This document shows positions 49,101-61,491 of a stretch of 64,000 nt of DNA, piece by piece. The stretch comes from Tubiluchus corallicola (Eukaryota > Priapulida > Priapulimorpha > Priapulimorphida > Tubiluchidae). Position numbers and translations under genes: made by a program. The stretch lies in contig JAQGDQ010000317.1 in assembly GCA_030141605.1 (NCBI GenBank), positions 62,001 to 126,000 of the forward strand, written 5' to 3'. The first letter of the stretch is position 1. Every line of letters begins with the position of its first letter. The notes below the pieces were generated by a model. The model was not told the origin of the DNA and ran no database searches. It worked only from the letters and a program-made list of their open reading frames with translations.

Positions 49101-52100
49101 TTTTGTAATTATGGCAGATGTTAATGTAAGTCCATTTGTAGCTAAGGTGTTTGAGTAATATTCTAACCACCTGTCCTTGTGTGCGGAGGACCAAGGTTGC
49201 GAATATGTAGATGCCGTGACTATTTATCCCTATGCTTATGTGCATTCTTCTTCTATATCTTTTTTTATACAGAATAATATTATAATGTAGACTTAATGTG
49301 ACTCGCATTTCACAATACCTATTTACTTATGCTTACCAATAGAAGTAATATAAAAATCACTACTTATTAAAAATGCATTAACTGTTTCACAAAAAGTGCT
49401 TATTTTATACGTAGATTTCTACCTCTTTTCAGAAAATTCTAATCATTCTTAATGTTGAGCATAATACTAAAATTGGTAAAGTCAACCATGGCTAAAAGCA
49501 AAAATGTGGCCGCAAAGTAATATAATATTCAAAGTTGTATAAATAGTTTTGTTTGTTTAGGTTGTTACGAAATGGAGATAAGGCTGCTACTTCGGGCTGC
49601 TTTTACTCTTTTGATTACGTACACAAATGTGTTGAACAAAACAAGCTATTGGATATTGAGCAATTCAGGTAAATAACAATAAATAGCTATTTGACAGAAT
49701 GATTGTGAAGTTATAAACACATGTATACATAAATGAATATATATAATCATATATATTGTCACATTCCATATGTTCTACTTACTGTAAAAGAGAAACATAC
49801 CCATGTTAATTGCAATTGAATTTATAAATAACAATTCTGATTTAAGAATTTTTTTTATAATATATGTGTATGTGTGTGTGTGGGGGGGGGTGCATGTGTT
49901 ACATCAGCTATTCTTAATATTTTCTAATTTGTGATTCTGTTGTTGCTTTTATTATATAAGTATTTACCTCTATAATGTATTGTAAAAATACACTTAAATC
50001 AGATTTGTTATTCATAAATTCCATTCCCGTCAGCATGGGTATGTTTCTGTTTTACAGTAAGTGACCCAGCATGTTCTGGTAATGGAACTTATTTGCAAGC
50101 AAAGTTAAGCAACACTAGGTGTGAAAAGTCTGATCTGAATGTCTAAATTGGGTGTTTTGATTTACTGCTGGTCGTGCTGCTGTTGGGGAACTTCTCAAAG
50201 CCAGTTTTTTCCTTTTTTAGATTTTTAAGTTAAGATATTTATTTTAGGGTACTGAAGTCACAATGTAGTGGCATTGATGATGGAACCAATTCTGTTGTCA
50301 AAATGTGGAGAAAATAATCTTTTGCCTCCATTTGTAATTCTGTATATATGATGTTTGCAGTGACTAAACCACAAAAAATCTGTTGGCCAACTATTTCCTA
50401 AAATAGTGTATATGTGTATTTCACTGCATTGCCACTCCTAACCATTTTCATTCAAGAACTTAGGTAATGCTGGTTGCCTTGAAAATATACACATCTTACA
50501 CAGTTGTTACCTCCTTGAAGAGTTCTTGTTATAGCTAATGGGCAAGTGTACTTATTGTCATATTTTTTTAGAATCTCGGCACATGTGACTGAACATTCTC
50601 GAGTCGCCGGTGATGAATTTGGTGTCTTTGGAGGTAAAAGTGGTTTCCAATAAACAAGTTGTTAATATTTCAGACAGTATTTTAGAATTTTTCATAAACT
50701 ATAAATGTCAATTTGAATGCATGCACTGTGACTCAGAGTTAGAGCTTTTTCTCGTGCTTACTGCTTAGGGCAGTTAAAACATGAGGCATTTTGATCCTCT
50801 AGAATGTGCATCTTGCAAAGAAGAGCTTTCTGTTCCACCTGCAATTTTGTTCACTGTATAAGCAGTGCAACAGAAATACAGTCTTCATTTTCATTGTTTT
50901 ATTGTGCTCGGTCAAAACTAACTAACTTTTGTACTTTAATTCACTTTAAATGAAATTTGACCTGGTTATAGACCCTGCGAAAATCCATATTTTGATTCCA
51001 ATTCATTAGGGCTAATCATGTCTCCAGCCTATTAGACGAATATTCTTTTTAAAGTGCTTAGACAAAGTTGAAATAGTCTTAACTTTAGATTTAAATTTAA
51101 CCAAATCCTGTGTTTAGCATTTAAATTAGGGTGTTTATTCAAATATATGACATCAGAACAATGACGTTGTCAAAGACATCAACATGAAAGTGCAAGAACA
51201 TGGCAACTGTGTAGCAGATATAACTGAAATAACGACACCAAACCAATGACACAAACTAACTAGATGACACAGGATAATTTCATGAGCCTAGATCATGACT
51301 GATGTAACCTCAAATAGTCTGTAATATGCACAGAAATTTAGAATCAAAGCAGCACTGCAACACAGTGAAATGGCCAGCTTATTTCACTTACTAAGTGAAG
51401 CTCTTAGAAGGAAGATAGGCACAAAATATTACTAGTGATGGGCTGATCCACATTTTTGGGTATCGAGCGAATCGACTTTGCTGTTCACCTATACTAATTG
51501 ATCACCGAGTGATCATAAGACGGATAAAATACGTAGATATCACTGCTATAAAAATTATCTTTAATCATCATTTAACTGTATTCGATTTTCGGGACATTAT
51601 TAATTTTGTCAAATATAAAATTGTATAAAATATGATAATTTTGTGAAATAAAAACCAAATGTTTTATTGGAATTTTGAAAATTTAGCAAGATTGCTCATT
51701 ATTGTATAAAGTAAATAGTGCAACAAACAGCGTGAGTGATCAAGCAGCGGGACTGAAATTCTTAATCTGCTGCATGTGTTTGGATGATGCCCTTTGGTAA
51801 GGCAATTGAACAAAATATGGTAGCCATATGCAAAGAATTTTGCCCTAAAATGCGTTAAACATTTCAAAACCTTTACTGTAAATTTTTAATATTTTATTTT
51901 TGCATTTTCTTATAAATTCAGCAATTTTTATGGCCTGATCGGCTCAATAGTTTACCAAACCAATCAAATGTCGAACCGATCACACCGAACACTTCTGTTC
52001 AATTACCGATCACTGATTGGCTCGGCCCATCACTAGATATTATAACGTTTGACAGATTAGTAGTCCGCTTATGTCTTTACTGGGACATATCATTAAACGG

Positions 52101-55100
52101 TAGCAAGTCCCTGGAATGGCTGCAGGCCATGATTTAGATAAAAGTGTCATCAAAAGCACAGAGTAGGCCTATTCTCCTAAATATTCTTTCCAAAGCAAGT
52201 TTGTAGTGGCTTAGTATAGCAGTGAGTTTTGCAGTTATATGGTTAAGTATTGATTAGCTTCAGGAAAAATAGACCTGCTAAATGTTACATGTTACAATGT
52301 TCAGGTTGTCATCTTAAAATGCAATGACTTTACTCCTGTATGGCACATATTATTGTTTTTTCCAAATATGTAACAGGAAAATGCAGAACACACTGGTCAG
52401 TTCATGATCATGTTCATCTAGATTGCACATTGTCCACTAGTCAGATTACTCATGACCATGGCAAGACAATTGCTGAGTTGGCAGACTTTGCTTGTTTAAC
52501 ATATTGTCTTTAACATGAAGAAAGTAGTTACGGAGCCTTGAAAATTACGTATCCCCACTGAGCCCTTTCTCGTTTTTATGTCTTAGTTTAAGTGTGAAGT
52601 GATTTGCATGAGTTTTCAAAACTAAACAGGAGATGTAGATGATAGTCCCATACTGATTGGGTCAAGCCAAGAACAACTGTCGGAACATTCCCAAAGACCA
52701 GTGATAACTCAGCTGAACAACGTGGATTCTTCAAACAATTCTCCAATCTCAAGGCTTAAAGATAATTTGTCCAACCTTATCCAGAAAGGTTCACCCATTA
52801 CCAAAAATCACTGTACTGGTGATTCCATTAACGCATTTGTCATATCTGACAAGGTTCGTATGAGGTAAGTAATCCCATTATTGTTTCTTTTTACTTATTT
52901 TCTTTCCAGAGTTTTGAAAAATCATCTACTTTGTTTGTGTTTGAAACTTTAGTCAATTCAGCAAGTTGACTACTGCTACATGAGTCATCTCTATTTAGTG
53001 TATTGTTCCATAATCAAGTTGGGTTTGTGCAGAAAGATAACCTGCAAAATTGTGTATCTGAACATTCATCTCTATAATCTTGTACACTTGAATTTCATTA
53101 GAGACTTAAAATGTTACTGAACAACGAGTTGTTTTTTAGGCCTACTAGCTTTGGACATTCAAAGGCTGAGGCCCGTGGCTACTTTTTTATGTTTAATGAG
53201 TCCTAGTTTCATTAAGCAATAGATCAGCGTAAATAGGATGAAGTTCCTTAATTTGCCATATCTTAGAAACTTATTATTGGCTATGTGACATAGACGTTTG
53301 TTTCTCAAAAGAAAAAAATTACTTATAATGCCAAAAACACAACATTTTTTGCACAAGATGTTGTAAAAATGACTTACTTGTGCTTAGCCAGTGTTTTCTA
53401 AAACCTGTCAAGTAAAATAAGAAAAAACGTTTTGGAGGCAAAAGCAGTCTGGCATCTTACGAGAGAAACAGTGGAATGCAGTAAAATTAATCTGAACCGT
53501 AAAAATAAGAAAAATCTCTTTTGATTAGTTAATACTACCAACTTTTAAATTCAGAGTCTTCAAGATCTTTGCATTTTTCAGTTGACAACATGTTCATGGG
53601 TTGTTGTTTTTTGTGTTTGACAGACTGACAGTAATGTCATTGTTGTAACTATGGCAACACAGCTTGTATTTCTGTAGAACTTTGGCATTCTTATAATTTA
53701 CACAAATTTTTAATTTTTGGTTTCAGTACTTTCCCAAATTAGCTGGCAACTTACGATATCATTAATTAATCATGATTGTGATTGCCAAAATTTTTTATAA
53801 ACCATTGCGTTTTATTTTACCAATTATTACTCATTACATGTAATGAGTTGAAGAAAGGAGACACTGGAAAAATTGTAGACTAGTCTGGATCCTACTAATC
53901 CACAATTTTTCATTGCCTCCTTTCTTCAACTCATTACCTGCAATGGGTAATAAATTGGTAAAATAAAACACAATGGTTTATAAAAATCCTGGCAATCACA
54001 GTCATATTTGAATTAATGATAGTTAATTTTTTTATTAGTTTCCAGCATGAATAATATGTGACCATTTGTTTCCATACAAACAAAAAATCATTTTTTAAAT
54101 AAACACCACACAATAATATTTATAAATTTATACATTTGAACTGTTCTGTTTTGTAGGAAATGATACCAAAATTATTTTAATAAACTGCTTACTCCTACTG
54201 CCAACACCATTTCCAAAAAAACTGCATATTAAAGTTATGGCCCCAAGTGTCCGCTTTATTTTTCATATCCACTGCTTTGGTTTATATTTACTGGATTTAT
54301 GTTGCACTAAATTTTGTAGGCATTTCTATTCTTTACAATGTTTATTGGCATTCTATTTCATTTACTGCCAGGCAACAAGTTTCACTTCGCATCAAAATTC
54401 TATTTTTCTAGTTTGGAAGTTTTGATGACTGGAACTTTACCTATTGTTTTATTATACAATGGCTGTTCCATTTTCAGGGTTCTCTGGTTTTTAAGACCTT
54501 AATGGCTCACAACTTCACCTTTACGTGTTTCCATATTTTTTCTAAAAATGCTGATCTTTTCTTTATTTTGTATACATTTACTTATGGCCAGTTATGAAAT
54601 AGTATCTTTTCTTAGACGGAAAAAGTATAATGAGAAAGAAGACATAGCTATCATGAAATACATTGTGGAGCACAAACGATACAGGGAAGTAAAAGGCATC
54701 AAACTATGGCGGGACATGGAGGAACTTCAGGCATGTTATTGATATTTTATTAGTTTGACAATGAGTGTTTACTGGCAGTTCTCCTTTATTTATTATGCCT
54801 GCAATCTTGGCTGTGCATAACTTTGGATCCTTCATTTTGGAGGACGATGCTCAAAATTTTTTCCCACTGGGTTACACTGCCCAAATTTTTATTTTAACAC
54901 TATGTACCCCTCAAAAATTTCTTAAAATAACATATTCGAGGATTTAATAAAAATTGATTTCTAGTGTACTTTTCAGCCAATTTATGAGAGAACTATGTGT
55001 ATCGTAAAACACAGTATCTTATATTTTTTAAAAGCCACTGTATTTTCTATCTGTACCAACTTGCAAATGGGTGATTACTGTTTGTTCAAAAATTAAAGTG

Positions 55101-58100
55101 TGTTAGCAAAAATAGTGAATAGGATGTGCATTATATCCACTAGTGGCTGGCTTCACATCTATTTGGATAAATATTTTTATGAAGTTTTCATAAAAAACTT
55201 CTGAGGGTACACCTGCAGATCATAACCTGGAAAAGCAAATTAGTTATCGTCCTTGCTAGATATGTTTTAAACATGTACTGCAAGGCTAACCAGCTAAGTA
55301 TTATGCGAGAAACTATACACGTAAATCTAAAATAACAATTTTATTGTAAAGGTGAAAACTAAAAAGTGACACTTCAAAATTGAGAATTTTTCTCCAAAAG
55401 TACAAGAAGAGAACGGCAACATTGAATGACAAATAGAAATACAGTTCCTCAACATCTGTTATAAATACTATTCTATGTAAAAATATAGGTGTATTTATTC
55501 TGAATATGTTTAGAAAGACATGTGCTAAGAAGTTTTTTCAACGCATTTTATGCTCACTTCACAATTTATTATAATAATCATATTATGTGAAACTTTTCTG
55601 TTGTTCTTTTTTGGATTGTTATAAAGTTAATTATAAACCATAAAGAACTTGCATGACTTTCATATCTAGGCTGAAAATCTGGAATTAAATGTATTTTTTC
55701 TGCTTGAATTAATATTAAAATGGCAAGGTATTCAAGTTCTTACACCAGTTTCATCTAGGAGCTTCAGTAGTTCATTAAAACTAACTAAACAGTCATCCCA
55801 TTGCAACCAGAAAAGACTAAAAAGTTCTGCTGCCAAAAAGATGAGTTTTGCAGCAGGATTAAACAGAGCTAAAGCTGAGGATATGAGGAATGAGTGTTGA
55901 AATCATCTCCATTCTATTTGAGAAAGGCCTATGTTGGGCCTTTCCATTTTTTATTAACTATTGCGGTTACTGGCTTTTCATGTCACTTTCTCAACAAACT
56001 GTTTTTTCATATTGCTAGTTTTGGCTTGCTGTTTACCCTAGCTAACAATCCTCTAAGATAAAATGCTCGACATATGCATCCTTTCCTGCAGATAGGTCGC
56101 AAGCAGCATATTTGATGTTGTATGCACGCAAAATTGCCCCAGAAGTGATTATCCAGGCAGTAGCCTATCCATCACTGTTTAACTTCAGTCGCCTAGTATT
56201 CCATGTTTGGTCAGTTATTCTTGATTGCTAAGTTAATACGTTTAATTAAGATTTTTGGCCAATGTTAGGAGAAATTTCACGTTTCTGGTTGACTCAAAGG
56301 CAAGGTATGATTTTGCAGTATAAAAGTGATACAAGAACTGTGTCGCTTGATTTTTCTAAACATGTGGTGGTGTAGAGTGTCCATCACCCTGTGAGGTTTT
56401 TCCAGTATTAGATTCACGTTTTAGTGATAAAACGTGCTGTAAGTACACAAACTCTTCAAGAGTGAAAAAACTGTTTTAACTTTTGTCTTAACTGTGCACA
56501 ACAGCTTGACTACACCTATAGCAGGTAAGGAACTTCAGTATAGTAGACAACATTTTGACTAACAGGCCAGCTGGATGTGATTTATATCGACCAGCCACAC
56601 CAGGCATACTTAAGCACTTATTATCAATTTATCAATCAAAAGAGTTTTGAGCTGTTATGCCACTGTTTAGAAGAATCGTGCAATAGAACTCTTGTATCAC
56701 TGTTATACTGCAAAATTATATCTCGCATTTAGCTAATCAGATGTGTAGGTTTTTTATAATTTTGGATAAAGTCTTTCATAGATTGAAATAAACATTTAAT
56801 TAAAATAATAAATTAACTAAGAATTGAATAATTTCAGTGTATATCTGAAATGGGTGTTGCATTTATATGTACACTTAATTACTTTGTATGCTTCTTTGCT
56901 TCGTAGTCACATTCATTATTCACTTGTTAACTTATCTGCTTAATGTATAGATGTTTCCTGTATTTAGTTTTTGTGTTTTAACATGCTAGGTGACTATTCA
57001 TAGTGCACAGTCAATGAAAGATCGGTTCAGACGTTACATTTTGCCAGGTCTAGACAATTACAGTATAGATGATAAATGGCGTACACTTTTTCGCCATCAG
57101 TGTACTATTTGTGATGATGCATATGAATCAGGTAATTCAGTATTTAGAATTGCAGTTGGTTGGAATTATTTTTAAAAGTGGTTGTCTTAGTAGTTTTTTA
57201 TGGTTATCTAGTAGTCATCTTGATAAGAACTACAGCAAAATGCTTAGATAAGCCAGGATTTCACTGGGTTCACGATTCCCATAATTATCCAAAAAATTTC
57301 TATTCCAGCAATTGCCAAACATGTTCAAAGGTTCTCCAAATTGCCGTAAAACATTTGTATGTGCTTGTCATGGTTTCTTCAAAAATATTTTAAAATATAG
57401 AAAGTATGTTGCAGAAGTCGCAAAACTTGCCACACCTCACCAAAGCTTCTCCAAGCTGTCATAAAGTTGTCATACCATGCACCAAACCTGTGCGCTTAAG
57501 TCTTCACTTATTCGTGATGTTCGTAATTTCAAAATTTTAAAAATTTGGAGAAAATTTTAAGATGCTTCTGAAAATGCTGCAGTGACTTTGCGACTATTTT
57601 TCAACATTTTAGAGAACTTCAGTTACCCCATCACTTCTTTCTCCGAGAATTCTGTGAAATGGCCCTGAAACAATCTCAGTATGTTCTCATCGAATGTCTT
57701 GCAACATTCGCCTTGTCGCACAAATATCACAGAAGTCGCCAATCATTTGCAAAAATGTGCAGATTTCTTACAACGTTCTCAGTGTTTTCACCCGAGAAAA
57801 AAGTCAGGAATTTGCAAGAGTTAGGCACCTGTTGCGCGAAATTATTTAGAACTTTGTTATGATGACTGATTTGTTAATGTGAATAGCAAATGTTATTTAT
57901 CATGTTAGAATGTTTGAAAAAAATTTCTAATTTTTTTTATTTAGATTCTGATTCAGATTTATCAGACTTTGACATTCGATTGCGAAAGCGAGCAACTGCT
58001 GGTAATGAGTTTTCATTTGCTCTAAATATATTCTATGCTTGACTGCAAGGACTGCCAAGTGTGTCTTGGTGTGACTACTTACTTGTTTTTAAAACTTTAA

Positions 58101-61100
58101 AAGTTTACACACTGTGCTTAAAATTTAATCACTTGCATTTATTTTTTTTACATTTCTTAAGCATGGACCTGACACGTGTATTTTGCTCTACGATTGTTTT
58201 TTACTTCTTTAGGTAGGCGGTTTGCTATTCCATCTGAGTCTGAAATGTCAGATTTTGATGCTGGTATACGTAGTAGAATACGTAAGTATTTTTTACTAAT
58301 AACGTGGAATAGTAATGTATGTAATATGCCGTGTAAGTATTACAGTAAATTATCTATGCTTTTACCCTTTAAAACTTTGCTTGTTGTTACTGTGTTAGGA
58401 CAAAGGGAAATGCTAACTGACATTGTGTTTAACAACTGAAGTTATACAATGCTGTATCTGATCAGTAAATGGATAGGTGATTGCCAGGAAAGCCTTCTGT
58501 ATTAAATAACAAATGTTACTAAGACACAGATGTTTCAGCCGATAGTGAGGACTAGAGGATGTCTTTGATAATGAGCTGGCATCTAGAGTTGCCACAACCA
58601 TACCCTTTGGAATGTATTAAATAACAAATGCTACTAAGACACAGATGTTTCAGCCGATAGTGAGGACTAGAGGATGTCTTTGATAATGAGCTGGCATCTA
58701 GAGTTGCCACAACCATACCCTTTGGAATGTATTAAATAACAAATGTTACTAGGACACGGATGTTTCAGCAGATAGTGAGGACTAGAGGATGTCTTTGATA
58801 ATGAGCTGGCATCTAGTGTTGTCACAACCATCGTCATAACAAATAAATCATGGTGCTGAGTAATACCTATTTGTAGAATGCTAAACTGTGCGTGAAGTAA
58901 AAACAGTGGCTGATTGAATCCCACTTTTCAAGCAGCTTGGTGGAATATATATGTAGTGTGAACTGGTTAATATGAAATCAGTAAAGATGCACATTGGTTG
59001 GTCTTAAGATAGTTGGAAATACTTTTGCGTGTGTGCGTGCGCCTGTGTATGTGTAAGGCATTACTGCAGATCAGCAATGCCGTAGTCTATTCTGTTCACG
59101 CTTTACACTTAATTAAACACTGGGAACATGGATATTTACTACGGTATTGCAAACTTTTTAGCAGCTTTTTCATTTGAGGATTTATTTAGCTGATACACCA
59201 GTATGACAAGTGTTTTCCATCACATTTCTAGACGCTATTATTATACAGTCTTAACTCTGTGGTTCTCAGGCATGGCTCAAAATGCGCTGGCAACAGCACT
59301 CGCACTGTTGTTGGTACATTTATGATGTGATTTTTTTTACTAGCTCGAAAAAATTGCCTATAAAAGCTGGTAATAACGACAAGAGAATTTTATTGGATAG
59401 CAAAAATAGGTGTAGTGGTCAGCTACTAATGCAGTTACTGTAAACCGTAAAATTAATGCATGCTAGAAATGTGAGCAAATTTTGCAAGGAGGGCTCGATG
59501 TAATCATTTCCAAACACAAATTAAACAGTAATAAACTCGGTTAGTGCCTTCTTGCAATGGTCTAACACTTATTAGTAATTTTCGCTGTGCCGGCCTATGT
59601 GTTAATTATCAGGAAATGAAATGCACTGCCTACTTTTGTCGCTTCTTTTTTCTCAGCACTTGGTTATTGACAAATCGTTTGGTGACTAAACATTAAAGTC
59701 AATAATTATGAAAGCAAATGCTGAAAGCAGATTGTCATTATTTGGCCTAGAGACAGTGTTGTTTTGAGTTTTGGGCTTTTTGATTGCCCTAACAAGGTAA
59801 TTTGTTTTTGTCAGATCCTTAATTTTTAACTGAAGCATGCATCTGCGTGCAAAAACTGTGTCCTTGAAAATGTTCTGTTTTTTAAAATCAGTGCTAACAC
59901 AAAATGGAACTTGATTTTAATTTTATAACCTTAAACTCTAAACATATGATCTTAAAAATGATTGTTTTACAGATTTTCACGAGTGAACAATTTGCTTTCC
60001 AAGAACCAAAAGTGTATAAATTATAAATTATCTACATCTGTGATTCGTTGGTAACAAGTAATAACAGTGCAAAATGCAAGCATGATGCGAATTGCACTTG
60101 TAGCTTATAGAAACATTTCCCTTTTATTACGACATCAGTAAGCACAAATAATGAGCTTTTTCCTGCTATTAGGCATTAAGAGAATTTATCGTTTTTTTAT
60201 TTGTTGACTTCTCAGAACTAATTGTATACGTAATGGATACACAAAAAGTTTTTTATCCACTGCCAGTCTGAATTGGAAACTTTTGTTGTAGTTTTTGTAT
60301 GTTTGCCTTTAAACAGGTAAGTGTTTACTCCATTTTTAGATGACTGGATGCCTTACGAAAGCTGTGTCTCAGATAGTGATGTTTCGACTTCAAGTGCCAA
60401 AACTCCAATGGATTACGTGCGAGCTTTACCACTATCTAAAAAAGCATCAAGTGTTAACGAATGCGGTATATTACCGACTGGAGAAGTGTTTGAGACACCT
60501 CCTATGACACAGCCTGTACGACGCAGAAAGATCGTTTATCCTGTGACAAAATCGTACTATCTCCGTCGGACAAAAAATAGGCGGCTACGTACTCCAAAAC
60601 GACAGCCAAAGTGGAATCGTATGGAGAAAAAAACATACAATCTGCGATCAGCATGTTCACCACCTCCTACAATTAGAGAAACTGCAGGAGCAATGGTTAG
60701 GAATATCATGGGACATTTGCAGCTGTTGTATGCTTCTGCATCTATACCTAATATGACTGAAGAGCCTAGTACTTGTCAAGCTAGTAGTCGGTAAGTATTA
60801 CCTCGTTTAGAACTTTTCCATAGATAGCCATAGTTTAGAATTGTTCATTCTTATGATGTAGTTAATGGTAAGATACTGTCTCTCAAAAATGTGACATCTT
60901 ATTTAGCAAGAATCATGTCTTACCTAGAATTGATGAAGTTTAAAGCATGCAAATGTGTCGTACATTTGTTTTTTGGCATAAAAATCAATTTAGGTTTTCA
61001 GCAATTCTTTTGAAACTTTCGTTAGTAAAAGAGCTGTGGCTAGTAATTGAGAAATTTCAAGACTATATGGTCTACATATACATAATCCTTTCATTTTATT

Positions 61101-61491
61101 ATAAATATTAAGTTTTTTATAGCAATTGTAAAATACTTAGTTATGTGAAAAAATGCAATAGGAAAAGTTTGTGAAGATAGAGAAACTAGACTATTTTTTG
61201 TCTTCCAGACCACCAATTGCTTTTCTCTCCCACCACTCAAAATTTCAATTTTGTGTTTTTGCATTCAGTGTTGCATAGTTCTGTGGCTGTTTTACCATAT
61301 TGTCATATCTTTGTTGTCTTAGATATAGGCTATCTAACACACCAGCTACAGTTAATAGCAACAGTAATAACAAGGGCAAAGAAGACCAATTAAAAACTTC
61401 CATAATTGTCTTGGATCGTATTGAAAATGACACTAATGGTAATGCCAACGTAGGGCCTGCGACAGCAATAACATCAAGACAGGATCTCTAA
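46125..61491 (+). CDS. TERF2IP: RAP1/TERF2IP homologue (shelterin component, BRCT plus Myb), 11 exons, 549 aa
   Basis: RAP1 joins telomeres through TRF2 in animals and protects ends from recombination; it also acts off telomeres in transcription. Exons: 46125-46319, 48826-48872, 49561-49668, 50572-50633, 52630-52864, 54616-54730, 56990-57131, 57945-58001, 58213-58281, 60340-60790, 61323-61491; every junction agrees in phase. Seen: a BRCT domain (about residues 30-118) with MLFYIETYRK, LVKHGGGCII and FDYVHKCVEQNKLLDIEQF; a Myb domain (about 216-280) with YNEKEDIAIMKYIVEH, KLWRDMEEL and SAQSMKDRFRRYILPGL, both aligning with human RAP1 in that order. Residues 302-343 are two acidic mini-exons; 344-494 include a strongly basic patch (SYYLRRTKNRRLRTPKRQ). 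The usual RCT domain that binds TRF2 is not recognisable. Intron 6 uses a GC donor (CAG|GCATGT). Longer than human RAP1 (399 aa). Identity is well supported by the domain pair; the far C-terminus is unassigned. Confidence 0.88.
50090..50190 (+). other. Possible 5S-rRNA-derived fragment in RAP1 intron 3
   Basis: AAGTTAAGCAACACTAGG followed by TCTGAATG, TTGGGTGTTT and GTGCTGCTGTTGGGG resembles the 3' half of 5S rRNA (GAAGCTAAGCA...TGGATGGG...GGTGCTGT). Too diverged to be a working 5S gene; it could be a 5S pseudogene or the head of a 5S-derived SINE. Confidence 0.25.
51433..52035. mobile_element. hAT-like MITE in RAP1 intron 4
   Basis: Ends TAGTGATGGGC and GCCCATCACTA are perfect 11-bp inverted repeats of hAT type; the 8-bp flanks AATATTAC and GATATTAT match at 6 of 8 positions, as an old target duplication. 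603 bp, with GATCGG/CCGATCA words inside and no transposase. Confidence 0.8.
53758..54021. repeat. 264-bp palindrome (foldback element) in RAP1 intron 5
   Basis: The two halves are close reverse complements: TATCATTAATT...GATTGTGATTGCC...TTTATAAACCATTG...TTGAAGAAAGGAG on the left and the complement in reverse order on the right, around a short centre (TAGACTAGTCTGGATCC, near 53876). Arms of about 120 bp would form a strong hairpin in DNA or pre-mRNA. Confidence 0.85.
58498..58835. repeat. 115-bp tandem repeat, about 2.9 copies, in RAP1 intron 9
   Basis: TGTATTAAATAACAAATG begins copies at 58498, 58613 and 58728; each holds GATGTTTCAGC(C/A)GATAGTGA and GATAATGAGCTGGCATCTAG. Copies 1 and 2 are almost identical, so the duplication is recent. 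Confidence 0.95.

Noticed and set aside
58413-58924. Repeats that could be taken for a CRISPR-like array or a repeated minus-strand peptide (TLDASSLSKTSSSPHY)
   Set aside because: The units are contiguous 115-bp tandem copies without unique spacers, in an intron of an animal gene; the peptide follows from the tandem repeat.
60321-60339. Start codon at 60321 giving an independent 157-aa protein
   Set aside because: A clear acceptor (CATTTTTAG) at 60331-60339 and matching phase with RAP1 exon 9 show that the frame is an internal exon.
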